NCBI RefSeq assembly: GCF_030445035.2
Contig: NC_080698.1
Span: forward strand, 22,537,294-22,601,293
Direction of reading: 5' to 3'
From: Dasypus novemcinctus
Taxonomy: Eukaryota > Chordata > Mammalia > Cingulata > Dasypodidae
Length of the DNA: 64,000 bases
Position numbers and translations under genes: made by a program. Below the pieces are notes generated by a model. The model did no database searches and was not told the origin of the DNA. It saw only the letters and a program-made list of their open reading frames with translations. Below are positions 22,958 to 33,554 of this stretch, in pieces (the first letter of the stretch is position 1; each line of letters begins with the position of its first letter).

Positions 22958-22972
22958 AATGAGTACCTACTG

Positions 22973-23190
22973 TGTGCCAAGCAGCAGGTGAGGTGCTAGA
23001 CCACCTGCAGGAAACACTTGTGAGTCGCCCTCACTGAGCCTTGAAGATGTGCCAGCACTATCTTAGGGACCACCATGCTTAATCCCCGTAACAATTCTCA
23101 AAGGCAAATACCATTTTACCTCAGTGTTAAAGACAGGAATTTGAACCCATGTGCCTTTGAGTCCTCATTATACTAGAGACCTACTTGCCT
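22973..23190 (-). mobile_element. MIR/L2-like fragment, antisense
   Basis: 'tgtgtgccaagcagcaggtgaggtgctaga', 'gccagcactatcttaggga', 'gtaacaattctcaaaggcaaataccatttta' and 'gaatttgaacccatgtg' follow the MIR reverse-complement order. The left edge is shared with the TSD of the preceding SINE. Confidence 0.65.
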
Positions 23191-24069
23191 TATACGACTG
23201 TTGGGAGAAGTAAGCGCGATATTGTAGCAGCTTAATGAAATCAAGTGTGTGTGGATCAGATAGCCAGGTGCTTAATAAAGGAAGACACTAACTCCAGGAC
23301 CAAGAATATTAGCTCAGGTGAGAGCAGGTTCCAGACAGGATTGACAAATGCTAGAGCACAGGCCTCTAGGGCACTTTGATTTTCCAGGTGAGTACAGCAG
23401 CCACACTGCATGATGATCAGGCTGTGCCAGGAGCAATTACCTATTTCCAACTCGTTCCACAGGGGTCCATAATTACTCCTGTTTTATTCACTCCTTTTAC
23501 AGCATCTTGCTGGAGGAAACAACAAGGGATCAGGTGTCACACTAAAGACCTGAGTCCAGAGAAAGGCTTTCGATTCAAGTCCCCGCAGGCAGAGAGCAAT
23601 CTATTTCCTTGGGAGAGGAATGGAAGGACTTCAGGATGCAGGGGATATTCTGTGGAAATGGGCACCCAGAATTTGGGATTCTGAGTAATTATGAACATTT
23701 ATCAGATTAGTTTAAGACTGAAGCAAAGTTCACTGGCCAGTCATCATTCCAAAAAAAAGAAAAAAATTACACAAAGCCAAATTGTTCCATTAGAAAATAC
23801 ACTTAGCCCTATGATGCTTAAAAAACATTTAAGTACTATTATCCAAGCACAAATTATGACAAGTACTGCTGCTGTCATTTCTCATCCAATCTAAGACTTT
23901 GATAGTAAGATACCCCAGCCACTTTTTAATGTACCACTGAGAGTAAAACCGCTGCTAACTAAACTGGGACATGCCACTAATTGTAATGTGTACCATAATT
24001 TCAAAGAGATTTAAAATGTGAAAAAATAAATGCATCTCAGAATGGATAAAATTGTTAACAGTAAGAACT
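23191..24069. other. No gene seen
   Basis: Unique-looking sequence. The 102-codon open frame at 23376-23684 has no recognisable domain or signal. Confidence 0.4.
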
Positions 24070-24260
24070 AAAATGTTAGCCTTTTCCATGTATGGGGCAA
24101 TCTTCCAGCTGCTTTGCATACGTTACCTTATTCAATCTTCAGAACCCTGTGGAGGAGTCCTTATTCAAGACATCTTTCCAGGATGAGGAAATGGAGGGTT
24201 GGAATCATCTGAACCACACATCACATCACATAAATACCGCAGGAACCCACATCTGTTCAA
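24070..24260 (-). mobile_element. Diverged MIR-like fragment, antisense
   Basis: 'ccagctgctttgcatacgttaccttattcaatcttcagaaccc' followed by 'ccaggatgaggaaatggagg' parallels the 'ctttacat..attaactcatttaatcctcacaacaaccc ... gatgaggaaactgagg' part of antisense MIR. Confidence 0.6.
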
Positions 24261-24974
24261 CCACCCCCAAGTGCTCTTTCTGTTGCCACAACCAATCAAT
24301 TTGTAAAAGGTCCGCATGTCCTTGGGAATGCATAGCAGATAACGTGGAGTCCCTGAGACCGTGAGGTTCCTACCAGGTTAGAGAATGAGTGGAGGTGGGA
24401 GAGCTGCCCGGGCACTACCATTATGCCAAATGAGCCTGGGACGTGCTGAAGACACGTCTGGCTCCCTGGATAGTTTCACCAAGGTCTAACATCAAAGAGC
24501 ACAAGTCAAGTTCAAAGACACATTCTGGAACAATTTACCAACAGGTCGTTATTAATCTCAAGCAGTGAGCTGATGGTGAAGAGGGTAGAAGGAATTCACT
24601 CAGTCCACCCTAACTTCTTAATATTAGAATGCTTGGAGCATTCCCCAGGCAAGGCCGGCTCCTTTCGAGCATATTCTTGTGGAACTCTCTGATGAATGCT
24701 GGAAAAACAGTACAATCCTACGTACTTCCATTATGAAATGCATACTCGCAGCCAGGGCTGCTCAGCTTTCTCACACTCTTGCTTGGGGCTGCCTTACCCC
24801 TGTCCTCATCAGCTGAGGAAATGGACAAGGAGGCCACACAAACAGGAGTCACAGTTAGGTAAAAGCCAGCCCAATCCCATTCAAACTAGTTTGTCTCAAG
24901 AGGAGAAAGCAGCTGGGTGTTTTTACAAGGAAAATCAGTTTTGTGATTAAAACAGACAGCAGTGCCCTCAAGCA
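24261..24974. other. No gene seen
   Basis: Unique-looking sequence without repeat or coding signature. Confidence 0.4.
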
Positions 24975-25165
24975 ATGCTTCCCAATCTGACTGAGTTTTA
25001 GTACTCACCTGAGGAGTCTCATTAAAAATATTGGTGCCTGCCCCCAGCCCCCAGACCTACTAAATCAGAGAGTCTAACAATAGGATCTAGAATTTGTATT
25101 TTTTTTAGCAGTGCCCCAGGTGATTCTTCTGAGCAAGGAAGTTTGGAAAACTCTGCCCAGGAGGC
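24975..25165. mobile_element. MER5A-like transposon fragment
   Basis: 'aatgcttcccaatctgactgag', 'ctcacctgaggagtct', 'ctgcccccagcccccagacctactaaatcagagag' and 'gtgccccaggtgattcttctgagcaagg' keep the MER5A order nearly end to end. Confidence 0.8.
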
Positions 25166-25624
25166 AGTTCTTGCTTCGGCGGTAGCGCTATTGAAATAGG
25201 TGTTACCCTCTGCCAGTAAATTGCTGGAATGTAAATTAACTTCAGGAAAATTTGATAATAGAAAGATTCCTGGCTCTTACACATTATTTTCTCTTAAAAC
25301 ACACGCAGTTTTTCCAGCCAATTGCCTGGACATTGATGAAGATGAGTTGCACCATTAGTGGCTACAGCACAGGAAGGAAACTCAGGAGCTATGGATCAGG
25401 AATCCTAATTTTAAAAGTATCAGTTTTAAACAGTATCAGTTGTGCTTGATTATTATTCCCATTTTACAGATGAAGATTGTAAAGCCCAAAAGGTTAGTAA
25501 CTTACTAGAGTCAAGCATGTGTGGGGAAAATGAGAGATGAAGCGGAAGAGAGTCTAAACATGAAATTGCCCCTTACAACCTCGAGGTAGAAATGTTACCT
25601 TAAGCCTTTTAAAAACTCTTAGGG
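25166..25624. other. No gene; small MIR trace at 25445-25505
   Basis: The MIR trace is 'tattattcccattttacagatgaagatt...aggttagtaacttacta'. The remainder is unassigned. Confidence 0.4.
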
Positions 25625-25690
25625 TGGAGCTCAGAGGTTGAGTCCTGCTTTGCAGGTAGGAGGTCTAGGGTTTAATCTCTGGCACCTCCT
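25625..25690 (+). mobile_element. Head-only tRNA-like SINE monomer
   Basis: 'gctcagaggttgagtcctgctttgcaggtaggaggtctagggtttaatctctggcacctcc' has the tRNA-like head and a degenerate B box, then a short A-rich end, directly upstream of a full SINE. Same head-only form as 10518-10622. Confidence 0.6.
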
Positions 25691-25705
25691 TTAAAAAACA
25701 AACAG

Positions 25706-26005
25706 GGAAATGGCTGTGGCTTATTCTGTTGGGTGCTGGTCTACCATATGGGAGGCCCTGGGTTCATGTTCTGGGGCCTCCTTATGAAGGCAGCCTCACC
25801 TGCACACTGCAGAAAGCTGACTCAGCAAGGCGACCCAACAAAAGAGGAGACAAGCAAAAAATGCAGAAGAACAGCAAGCAAGCTACAAGGGGGGAGGGGA
25901 AATAAATAAAAATAAATACAGACACAGAAGAAGACACAGCAGATGGACACAGAGCAGATAGCATGCAAAAAGTTGCAAGGGGGAATAAAAAAATTTTTTT
26001 AAATA
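25706..26005 (+). mobile_element. DAS-type SINE (short-body subtype), sense, with duplicated 3' body
   Basis: The head is 'gggaaatggctgtggcttatt' and the B-box region 'gggttcatgttct'. The body and tail occur twice: first 'gcagaagaacagcaagcaagc...ggaaataaataaaaataaa' (to about 25917), then 'cagacacagaagaagacacagc...gggggaataaaaaaa'. This suggests an internal duplication or a second tail-primed copy. Confidence 0.8.
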
Positions 26006-26374
26006 AATCTATTAGGGTTTAAGATATGAGAACTAAGCTTTACTCTAAAGGAAAATAAAGTCCAACTCCTCCTGCATTTTAACCTCAACCAAGAAGAGTT
26101 GTCAAAATCCAAACATATAGGTGCCAAATGATGAGGGGTTTTCCTTTGTAATTGGTCTACTTATCATTCCTATAAAGATTGAAAAAAATATTCATTGTAT
26201 TTCAGCTGCATACATTTATGGTTCTAATTGCAAAAGGACAAAGTTATGAGAAAGGGTTTTAATTTATATACAAATCCAAACAAGACGGCTCCGTCCATGA
26301 GAGTATTGCTAAAAGAATCCCTTAGCTCTGCTGATCAAACTTCAGTGTGCGGCTTGGAAAAGAAAAAGAAAGCA
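26006..26374. other. No gene seen
   Basis: Unique-looking AT-rich sequence. Confidence 0.35.
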
Positions 26375-26470
26375 GATTCCTGGACCCCAGTTCCTCGGAT
26401 TTTAATTCAATAGGTTAGGTCTGGGGTGGGGCCCAGAATGAGTACTTTAATATAAACTGCTCATGTGTGA
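26375..26470. mobile_element. MER5A-like fragment
   Basis: 'tggaccccagttcctcggattttaattcaataggttaggtctggggtggggcccagaatgagtact' matches the centre of MER5A. Confidence 0.75.
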
Positions 26471-28429
26471 GATTCTGTGTTAGTTAAACTTATTTGCAAC
26501 GGCTTTCTACTCTCACTGTTCTCTTTCCCTTCAAGACAGCCAGTTTTTTTATTCAATACAGAATTGTCAGAGGTGACTGAAAGAGCTCCGAGTTTCAGGA
26601 AAAAAACGGTCAATTACCAGCAGAATGATTTATGAAGTGAAATAACTCACTCATTTAGGCAAATAGGCTCCCCCTTGTGGAACATCTTCTATGGCAGGTA
26701 CAGGCTTCATAAATGAACCACCGTCTTGGGGGTAAGTTGATCAACACAACTCAACCCAGAATCTTCTTGTGGTTGTCAGAGCTAGAAATCTGGGAAATCC
26801 GTTTGGTTTCCTGCGATCTACTTCACATGATTTCTGATGCCTTGCATTCTTGTCTCACTGGTGGTGTGAATTGAAATTAATTGAATTAGCCTCTCTCCAG
26901 TTTTTATTTGCACAAACCCACAAAGAATTTAATTCTGCATTTTCTGCTTTCCTCAAGGCCCTCTCCTTTTTGAGGTAAAATCCTTAGATAAACAAATCAC
27001 CAACGAAAAGGTTCTTCCCTTGGTTATTTCCAAAGTAGATAAGCTAAATGAATTTTATATAATAGGTTCCATCATTTTGAAAACCAATATTTTTCTTCAA
27101 AATCTCTTAATTCTATGATAATCTCCCGTAATATGTGTTTGCTATATTATTTCAGATTAGTCAATTTTGCTATGGAAAATGAGAGAAGCAAACTAGGGAA
27201 AAGAGAGGAAACTAAACATAGCCGTAAATAGCTTATGAGACACATTAGATGTAGATTAAGTAGAGCAACATGTCTTACAACCATAGACAGAAAGGGATGG
27301 AAAGAGCAAGAGGCACCAAATACTCCTGTTTCACAAGTTAGAGACGAGGGAAATTACATTGCTGCAATGGGTGCCGTCAAGTACATGAGGCTCAGAAAAG
27401 AGGCACTCAATATTTGTGAGCTCTTAAATTGACTTGCTGTGGTGACACCATTCTGGGACTATGGTGCTGCCCAAGAGTTGCCTATGGGGCTCATCAGGCT
27501 TTTGGGGAAGCTACAGCTGTTGGCCAGGAGTACATGCTGGTGTGGCTCTGATAGAGTAAGTAAGTGTATGTTAAAGCCCTTAGTACTTTCTGTCTTCAGA
27601 ACCTCACTTCTGGTCCTCATAAACACATCATGGGCTGGGAATACTGATGTGGGAGAAAGATAGTGGAGAGACATGATATGTGAACACCCTGTAACCCAGA
27701 ATTTCATAGTGTGGGCCTTTCACCCCCATGGTACCCTCTATTAAGTATTTCAGCCTATCCTATCTTGTCCCCCTTGCTTCACATGTGTTTTAAATTGATT
27801 CAATAAACCACATGATTTGAGCATCTTAATTTGGTTTGTGAGACTTTCATTTAAGTGACCTCTGAGTTAACTTGCCTGGTAGTGTATTTGGAGACTGTCA
27901 TTGCATCAAGGTACTTTCCCACACAATGTCCCTTATTTTTATCTTGTCTATAAATCATTTTAAGATGCTTCAGCAGAGACAATGTGTTATGTATGTGCAA
28001 GCCAGTGTTACTCTACCACTCCAGCTGTGGTGAATTAGCTTACAAAAGGCCCTAATCAAGAATCCATACTCAACAGCTGAAGGATCCTATTCAGGCACCA
28101 CCACAGCAGAGACGCCCCCTTCCTCTGGAGGTTCAACTATCCGCTCTGAATTAGTTTTAGTAATTAACTTAAGAGATGGTAAATTTTTAAGGTGTGAAGT
28201 GATATGAAGTTAGCAGGAAATACTGTGCAGGCTTCTTCACACTGACATGGATGAGGTTTAATTACCTGGTGAACCCAGAAGCCTTACACCTCCTGAGCAG
28301 CACCTAAAGCTGATAATTCAGTTCTAGTCTGTGTTGTCTCCATGTACTCGAGGAAGAATTCTTTCATCTGATGCACCTAGAGAGTTAGACACATTTGCTT
28401 CAGAATAAATTTTATGAGCAAGATGCTAT
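26471..28429. other. About 2 kb of unique-looking sequence, no gene
   Basis: No interspersed repeat recognised. Short open frames (27235-27432, 27439-27663) lack support. Long repeat-poor intergenic stretches like this can hold conserved non-coding elements, but I cannot test conservation here. Confidence 0.4.
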
Positions 28430-29030
28430 TGTTTTAGGTTGCTTAAGGCAGCCAATGCAAAATACCAGAACTCGGATAGCTTTTACAATAGGGATTTATT
28501 AGAGTAGAAGCTTACAGTTGCAGGGCTGTGAAAATGTACAAATCAAGGGATCATCAAGAGATGCTGTCTCACCAAGTTGCAGCTGTGGGCAACCAGGCAC
28601 ATGGCAGGGTCATCTAAAGATGCTTTCTCTTGGAGCTCAGCTGTGGGCAAACAAGTCTGTGGCTCGTCTCTGCCCTCTCCTCATTGCTTCAGCTTCAGCT
28701 GCTCTGTTGATTCCAGCCTCCTACCTCTGTGTCAGCCTCTCAGGATTTCTCTGTCTTTCTGTACCTGCAGGCAATCCTGGAGTCCTCTCCCACATGGTGG
28801 GGTAAAATGGCAGCTCTCTTTCTTGGTGTCTCTGCGTGTTTCTCCCCTTTATGTAAAACTCCAGCAAGAGGACCAAGACCCACCCTGGTCACACCTCACT
28901 GAAGTCCTCCAATCAAAGGTCCCCAACTGAATTCAATCAAATGAAGGGGTCCCACACCCACAGGAAAGGAGTAACTCCAAGATCTTTTCTGGCATTCACA
29001 AAAAGCTTTAAATTCTCAGCTATCAAAGTT
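28430..29030 (-). mobile_element. MaLR-like LTR, antisense (second copy of the family at 19404)
   Basis: The start 'gttttaggttgcttaaggcagccaatgcaaaataccagaac' and 'acaatagggatttattagag' parallel antisense MaLR LTRs. The 3' core 'gtcacacctcactgaagtcctccaatcaaaggtccccaactga' is shared with 19404-19862 and 35365-35952. It also has 'aaatcaagggatcatcaagagatgctgtctcacc' in common with the 19404 copy, and an internal near-duplication of the 'agatgct.tctc...agctgtgggcaa' segment (28557-28655). Confidence 0.72.
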
Positions 29031-29254
29031 CCTAAATATGACAGATAACAGGGACTTTATAGAGTTCACAAGACTGGATGTGTCTACTGGTTTAAATGGC
29101 AGAATTAGATTTGAGAATTGCCTTCCTTGTTTTCATTCAGTCATTGTCAGGGAGGTGAACTATAGCCCTCACTTACCTCTAATTGTTGTAGATGATCAAT
29201 TTTCATCATAACCATCATTTATGAATGACCAAATATTCTTACATCCATATGAAG

Positions 29255-29800
29255 CATGCATTAGTTACCTATTGCTGCATAACACATTATCCCCAAACTA
29301 AGTGGCTGAAGACAACAGGCACTTATGGTCTTATAGTCTCCATGGGTCAGGAATTCAGGAGTGACTTAGGTAGGAGGTGCTGGCTCCAGGTCTTTCTTGC
29401 AGTTGCCATCAAGAAGACAGCTGAGGATGCAGTCCCATCTGAAGGCTTGACCGGGGCTGGAGGACCTGTTTCCAACATGGCTCACTCACATGCCAGCAAG
29501 ATGGTGCAGATTGTTGACAGAAAACCTCACCTGTCATGTGAATGTCTCCATAGGGCTGCTCGGCATCTTCTGGACCTTGAGGTTGGCTTTCTCAAGATTG
29601 AGTGATCCAAAAACAGCAAAGTGAAAGCAGCAATATCTTTTATGTTCCATCTCAGGAGTTACACACACTGTCATGGCCACATTCTAATCTTTAGAAGTGA
29701 GGAATTAGGTCTGTTCCACATGCAAGGGGCAGGAAGTTAGACTCTACCTTGTATAGGGAGGAGTGTCAAATAATTTGGGGACATATTTTAAAACCACTGC
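29255..29800 (-). mobile_element. MLT1-like LTR, antisense
   Basis: 'tagttacctattgctgcataacacattatccccaaac', 'gtctccatgggtcaggaattcagg', 'gaaggcttgaccggggctgg', 'ccaacatggctcactcacatg', 'gtgatccaaa' and the end 'ggaggagtgtcaaataatttggggacatattttaaaaccac' follow a common mammalian LTR order that I attribute to the MLT1/ERVL-MaLR group. The open frame at 29225-29605 lies inside it and is not a gene. Confidence 0.7.
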
Positions 29801-30648
29801 AAGGCACTTTCTTGATCCTCATCTTTGCAAATCAAATGTAATTTATTCTATCCCCGCCATATTCATATTATGTGGTCAAGCACTTAGTAAGTGCCAGGTC
29901 TTGCTATAGATGTTAGGAATACTGTTCTGAACAAAAGCAGATGAGGTATAAGATGGGCAGGATGTAGGAGACAGCTAGTTAAGGATAAACCCAGAGGCAA
30001 TTGAAAGGGTTTTGCCAGGTGCAATCATAGGGAATGGTGGGGACTATGGTGAAAAAGAGAAAGCATAGTCTGTCTATAGAAGGGAAATAAGGAGTTAGCA
30101 TTTGCAGACCTTCTAATTGTTCAACAGAAGATAGAAATACATTTATGAAATTTCCAGAATTTTAATGTTAGCAACTAATTCAAATGTTTTTTACAAAACA
30201 CTGTGAAGGGAAAAAAGCAACAACAACAGGGGGTTGAATTCAACCAATGTTCATTGCTTATTAAGGTCTAAAATTTTTTTTAAAAAAAGCAAACCCTGAT
30301 GATTTTAGGATAATGTGAGTAAAAGTAACTTTTAGCTAGTGGTTGAAAGATGAGGACCTTGTTTTCTTTCAGTAATATTGTCAAATGGACAAAATGTAAA
30401 TAGCAAATAGACAAAAGCATTTATGGAAAGAACTGCTATCATTTCAATGTTACCGATGAGCTTGGAATGGATAGGTAAAATGATAGTATTTTTTTCAAGG
30501 CTTAAAAACAATAATCTCTGGTAAATAGAATAGAAAAAATGGAGAAAATTTGGGGACAGTCTGCATTTAAATAAAATAAATTTGTAATGCAATATCCTGT
30601 ATACATTTTTGTGTTTTCACATTATCAGATAAACATGTTTGGTATGAT
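29801..30648. other. No gene; L2-like trace at 29875-29965
   Basis: The trace 'aagcacttagtaagtgccaggtcttgctatagatgttagga' is L2/MIR-like, antisense. The rest is AT-rich and unassigned. Confidence 0.45.
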
Positions 30649-30649
30649 T

Positions 30650-30682
30650 GATAGATAGGTAGTTAGATAGATAGATAGATAC

Positions 30683-30717
<35 letters not shown>
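30650..30717. repeat. (GATA)n microsatellite
   Basis: About 17 units of the 4-base repeat ATAG/GATA with a few interruptions (ggtagtta, atac). A likely polymorphic tetranucleotide locus. Confidence 0.95.
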
Positions 30718-30719
<2 letters not shown>

Positions 30720-31079
30720 GTCCTAAATCCAGACTATTGCTTTTGGTGGTTTAAAAAATAAGAACTATCAATACTATTAATTGACCAATGCCCTTGTCAT
30801 TAATTTTCCCCCAATTATTTATCTTGTTCTAATCTAAGTCTTCAGGTTAAAATTAAGAAATAGAAATTATGATGTAACATGTTTTACTTTGATAATGTAA
30901 ACTTTGCGGTCAGTAAGATTTAATCTACCATGCTTTCAAAGTTAAATAAATCATTACTGATATTTTATAAATAAGAGGGGCTGTGGATATATTGTTTAAG
31001 GAGGTGAATGATTTCTGTAGATAAATGACAGGATTTACGTCAAGATGATTATTGCTTAGAACTAGTTTTTAGCTTCAGA
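30718..31079. other. No gene seen
   Basis: AT-rich unique sequence. Confidence 0.35.
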
Positions 31080-31260
31080 TTCTTAGTTCAAGTTTTCACT
31101 TATGACCTTAGACAAATTTTTACATCTCTCTAAGGTTTTTCTTTTTACATTTGTAAAATGGAGATAAGAAGGTGTGCATTTCAAAGTATTGGAGAGAGAA
31201 TGGGATCATACAAGGGAAGTCCTGTGCACATTGTAGTGCTGACAAATGTCAGCTATTGTT
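31080..31260 (+). mobile_element. MIR-like fragment, sense
   Basis: 'cacttatgaccttagacaaatttttacatctctctaagg' then 'catttgtaaaatggagataagaaggtg' parallels the sense MIR core (gtgaccttgggcaagttactta...tgtaaaatggggataat). Confidence 0.7.
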
Positions 31261-31404
31261 GTCAGTGGACCACGTGCCTTCCATATGGCCACCTCCTGGG
31301 AGAGAAGTCAGCTCACGTCCTATAGATCTTGCGGACCCTTAAAATCCACAGGATTCCTTGTAGGCTTCAATTTGGGCCAACAGCTGCTTTCTTCAAAGAT
31401 AGTT

Positions 31405-31494
31405 TAACATCACCAGGTGGGTATTTGTTAAGTCCCTGAAAAATTGCCTTAATGGTCTTTGTACAAGTTCAAATCCTTGAATTTTGTCCCTGAC
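31405..31494 (+). repeat. Direct duplication, copy 1
   Basis: The segment containing 'accaggtgggtatttgtt' and 'aaaaattgcctt' recurs at 32616-32695 in the same orientation with a few mismatches and one gap of about 10 bases near its end. The family is not recognised. Confidence 0.8.
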
Positions 31495-32247
31495 CTCCTC
31501 TCTCAGAAAGGGTAAATCACTTAAACTCTCAGCTTCTTTGCCTGGAGAAATGAATAAGAAGTCACTTTCCCAACAGTGATATTAATTAGTAGAAGTAAAG
31601 TGTTTTTGGAAATGCAAAATATGGTTAATTTTTAAAGGGTAAAATATAAACGTTAAGTGCTTTGAGTTTTATCACACTGTGGAGGGAACGTAACCATTTT
31701 AACTCTTTTTTGGAGGAAAGCATTAGGTGGTGGCAATAATGCTTAGCTTTCAGAAGCCTGGGTTCATTTTGAGCAGAACTAAGAGGAGTCTTGGGAGATG
31801 AAGCAAGCTTTTAAAAACTGGAGAAAAAAAAAAAAAAAGACAAAGGAATTTGATAGAACTTCTTTCTCTTTGAGATCTCTTTAGTGCAAATGAATTTGTT
31901 TTCTCCAGTTTTCAAAGATTTTCACTATTGAATAGCTCTTTCTTTACTATGGGCATAATGGCATTCAAATTTCTCGTTTGTCATCAAGGGGATCTCTTTT
32001 GAGTATTAAATTGCTCCTTTTTACCTGTGGAAGTGAGGGTCCCTGAGCCACTGAATTAATGTAATGGATTTTATGAGCTGGTTTATATCAGTGAGATGTT
32101 CTAGAATAACGTTTGCTTAAAGAACTATTTAGCTTTTCAAAATGCAAGTATTGTCCATTTGAGCAATGACATACACACAGAAATACAAAATGGAGGAAAA
32201 ATTGTCACAGCCCACATTGAAATAAAAGTTGCCAATGAACAAGGATC
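31495..32247. other. No gene seen
   Basis: Unique-looking sequence with a 16-base A run near 31822-31837. Confidence 0.35.
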
Positions 32248-32260
32248 CTGGCTTGTTTTT

Positions 32261-32531
32261 TTGTTTTGTTTTGTTTTATTCCCCCTTGTGACTCGCTTGC
32301 TGTCTGTTGTGTGTCTATTCGCTGTACACTATTCTGTGTTTTTGCTTATCTCCCTTTTTTTGTTGTTGCATCACCTTGCTGCGTCAGCTCTCTGCGGCAT
32401 CTGCAGGCCGGGCAGCGCTCCGTGACTCTTGCAGGGCGAGGCTGCCTTCACAAGGAGGCCCCAGGACGCGAACCCAGGGCCTCCCATATGCAGGACAGGA
32501 GCCCAACAGATTGAGCCACAGCCGCTTCCCA
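32261..32531 (-). mobile_element. DAS-type SINE (short-body subtype), antisense, exact 13-base TSD
   Basis: Direct repeats ctggcttgttttt at 32248-32260 and 32532-32544 match exactly. Between them lie a (ttttg)n tail complement, the body complement with 'cgcttgctgtctgttgtgtg', and the head complement 'caacagattgagccacagccgcttccc'. A preserved CpG-rich body and exact TSD point to a relatively young insertion. Overlapping open frames are SINE-derived. Confidence 0.93.
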
Positions 32532-32615
32532 CTGGCTTGTTTTTATTTCATAAAGTATTCATTTCTTCTTCTTTTTTTTAAATCACAGCACTTAAAAATC
32601 TCCTTTTGGGTGGTT

Positions 32616-32695
32616 GAACATTACCAGGTGGGTATTTGTTAAGTCTCTAAAAAATTGCCTTGAAGATCTTTGTACATTTGTATATTGTCCCTACT
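32616..32695 (+). repeat. Direct duplication, copy 2
   Basis: Counterpart of 31405-31494. Shared text is 'accaggtgggtatttgttaa', then 'aaaaaattgcctt', 'tctttgtaca' and 'attgtccct'. It lies less than 100 bases downstream of the SINE at 32261-32531. Confidence 0.8.
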
Positions 32696-33464
32696 GTCTA
32701 GAGGAGATTGGGGCAGTTGGGCTTGGTGACTTTTCCTGAGTTTGTGATGGAAGCTAATGAAAGAGCCAAAATTAGAAAGACCAAGTTCCTGCGCCGGTGA
32801 ACCCACTTCATTCCAGGCAAAAGCACTTCACATTACTGTTTCCTGTTTGGTCTCCAAGGAGTTCAGCCCCTCCAGATTCTTTTTTCTTTTGTCTGACCTT
32901 CCAAAGACAGGGACATTTATCAAAGTGCTCTCTTCAAATGATCTGCCTGGCACCAGCCATTTTAAGATTTTACATAAAGCACTGGCTGGTGACACCCCAG
33001 CATTTAATGAATTTGTTTGAAGGAGACCGTGAGTGTCAGAAAAGGGACTAGCTAGAATGATGATAGAAAGGACTGGGAAATGGGTCCCATGAGGGAAGGA
33101 TGGAATTAGCAGAGAGAAGGAAAAGAAAATCTAAAGAAGGCCTGCCAAAAGAAGTATTAAAGAAAAGAAAAACAGTAATTGGCCTTCCACGGCCTTTAAG
33201 ATCAGAGCTGGAAATCAAAAGACTTAAATTGCAGGAAAGAGGTTAACAGAGGAGGAAAATTTCTGTTTTTGTCTCTGAGCTGAAAGGTGAATAACTTTAT
33301 GATAATGATGTACTTACAGAGTTTAAATACAATGCTACCTGGGGCAGGGGAATGGACTAAAGGAGCCTATTGGGCCTCTTTGAGCCACAGGGTTTCAGAT
33401 AAGTGCAAAAAAGCTCAAGCATGAGAATCTAAGAGGCAAGCAGAGGCAAGGCTCTTTGTCAGAG
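32696..33464. other. No gene seen
   Basis: Unique-looking sequence. Two overlapping open frames at 32757-33051 are short and unsupported. Confidence 0.4.
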
Positions 33465-33550
33465 GCACATTCTGATTCAGTGGACCTCGGTGGGGCTGGG
33501 ATTTGCATTTCTCAGGATCTCCCAGAGGAGGCTGCTGCCCCTGGTCAGTG
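33465..33550. mobile_element. MER5A-like fragment
   Basis: 'attctgattcagtggacctcggtggggctgggatttgcatttctcaggatctcccagaggaggctgctgcccctggtcagtgga' matches the second half of MER5A. Confidence 0.75.
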
Positions 33551-33554
33551 GACT

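Noticed and set aside
29225-29605. 126-codon plus-strand frame
   Set aside because: It lies within an antisense MLT1-like LTR and reads non-coding LTR sequence.
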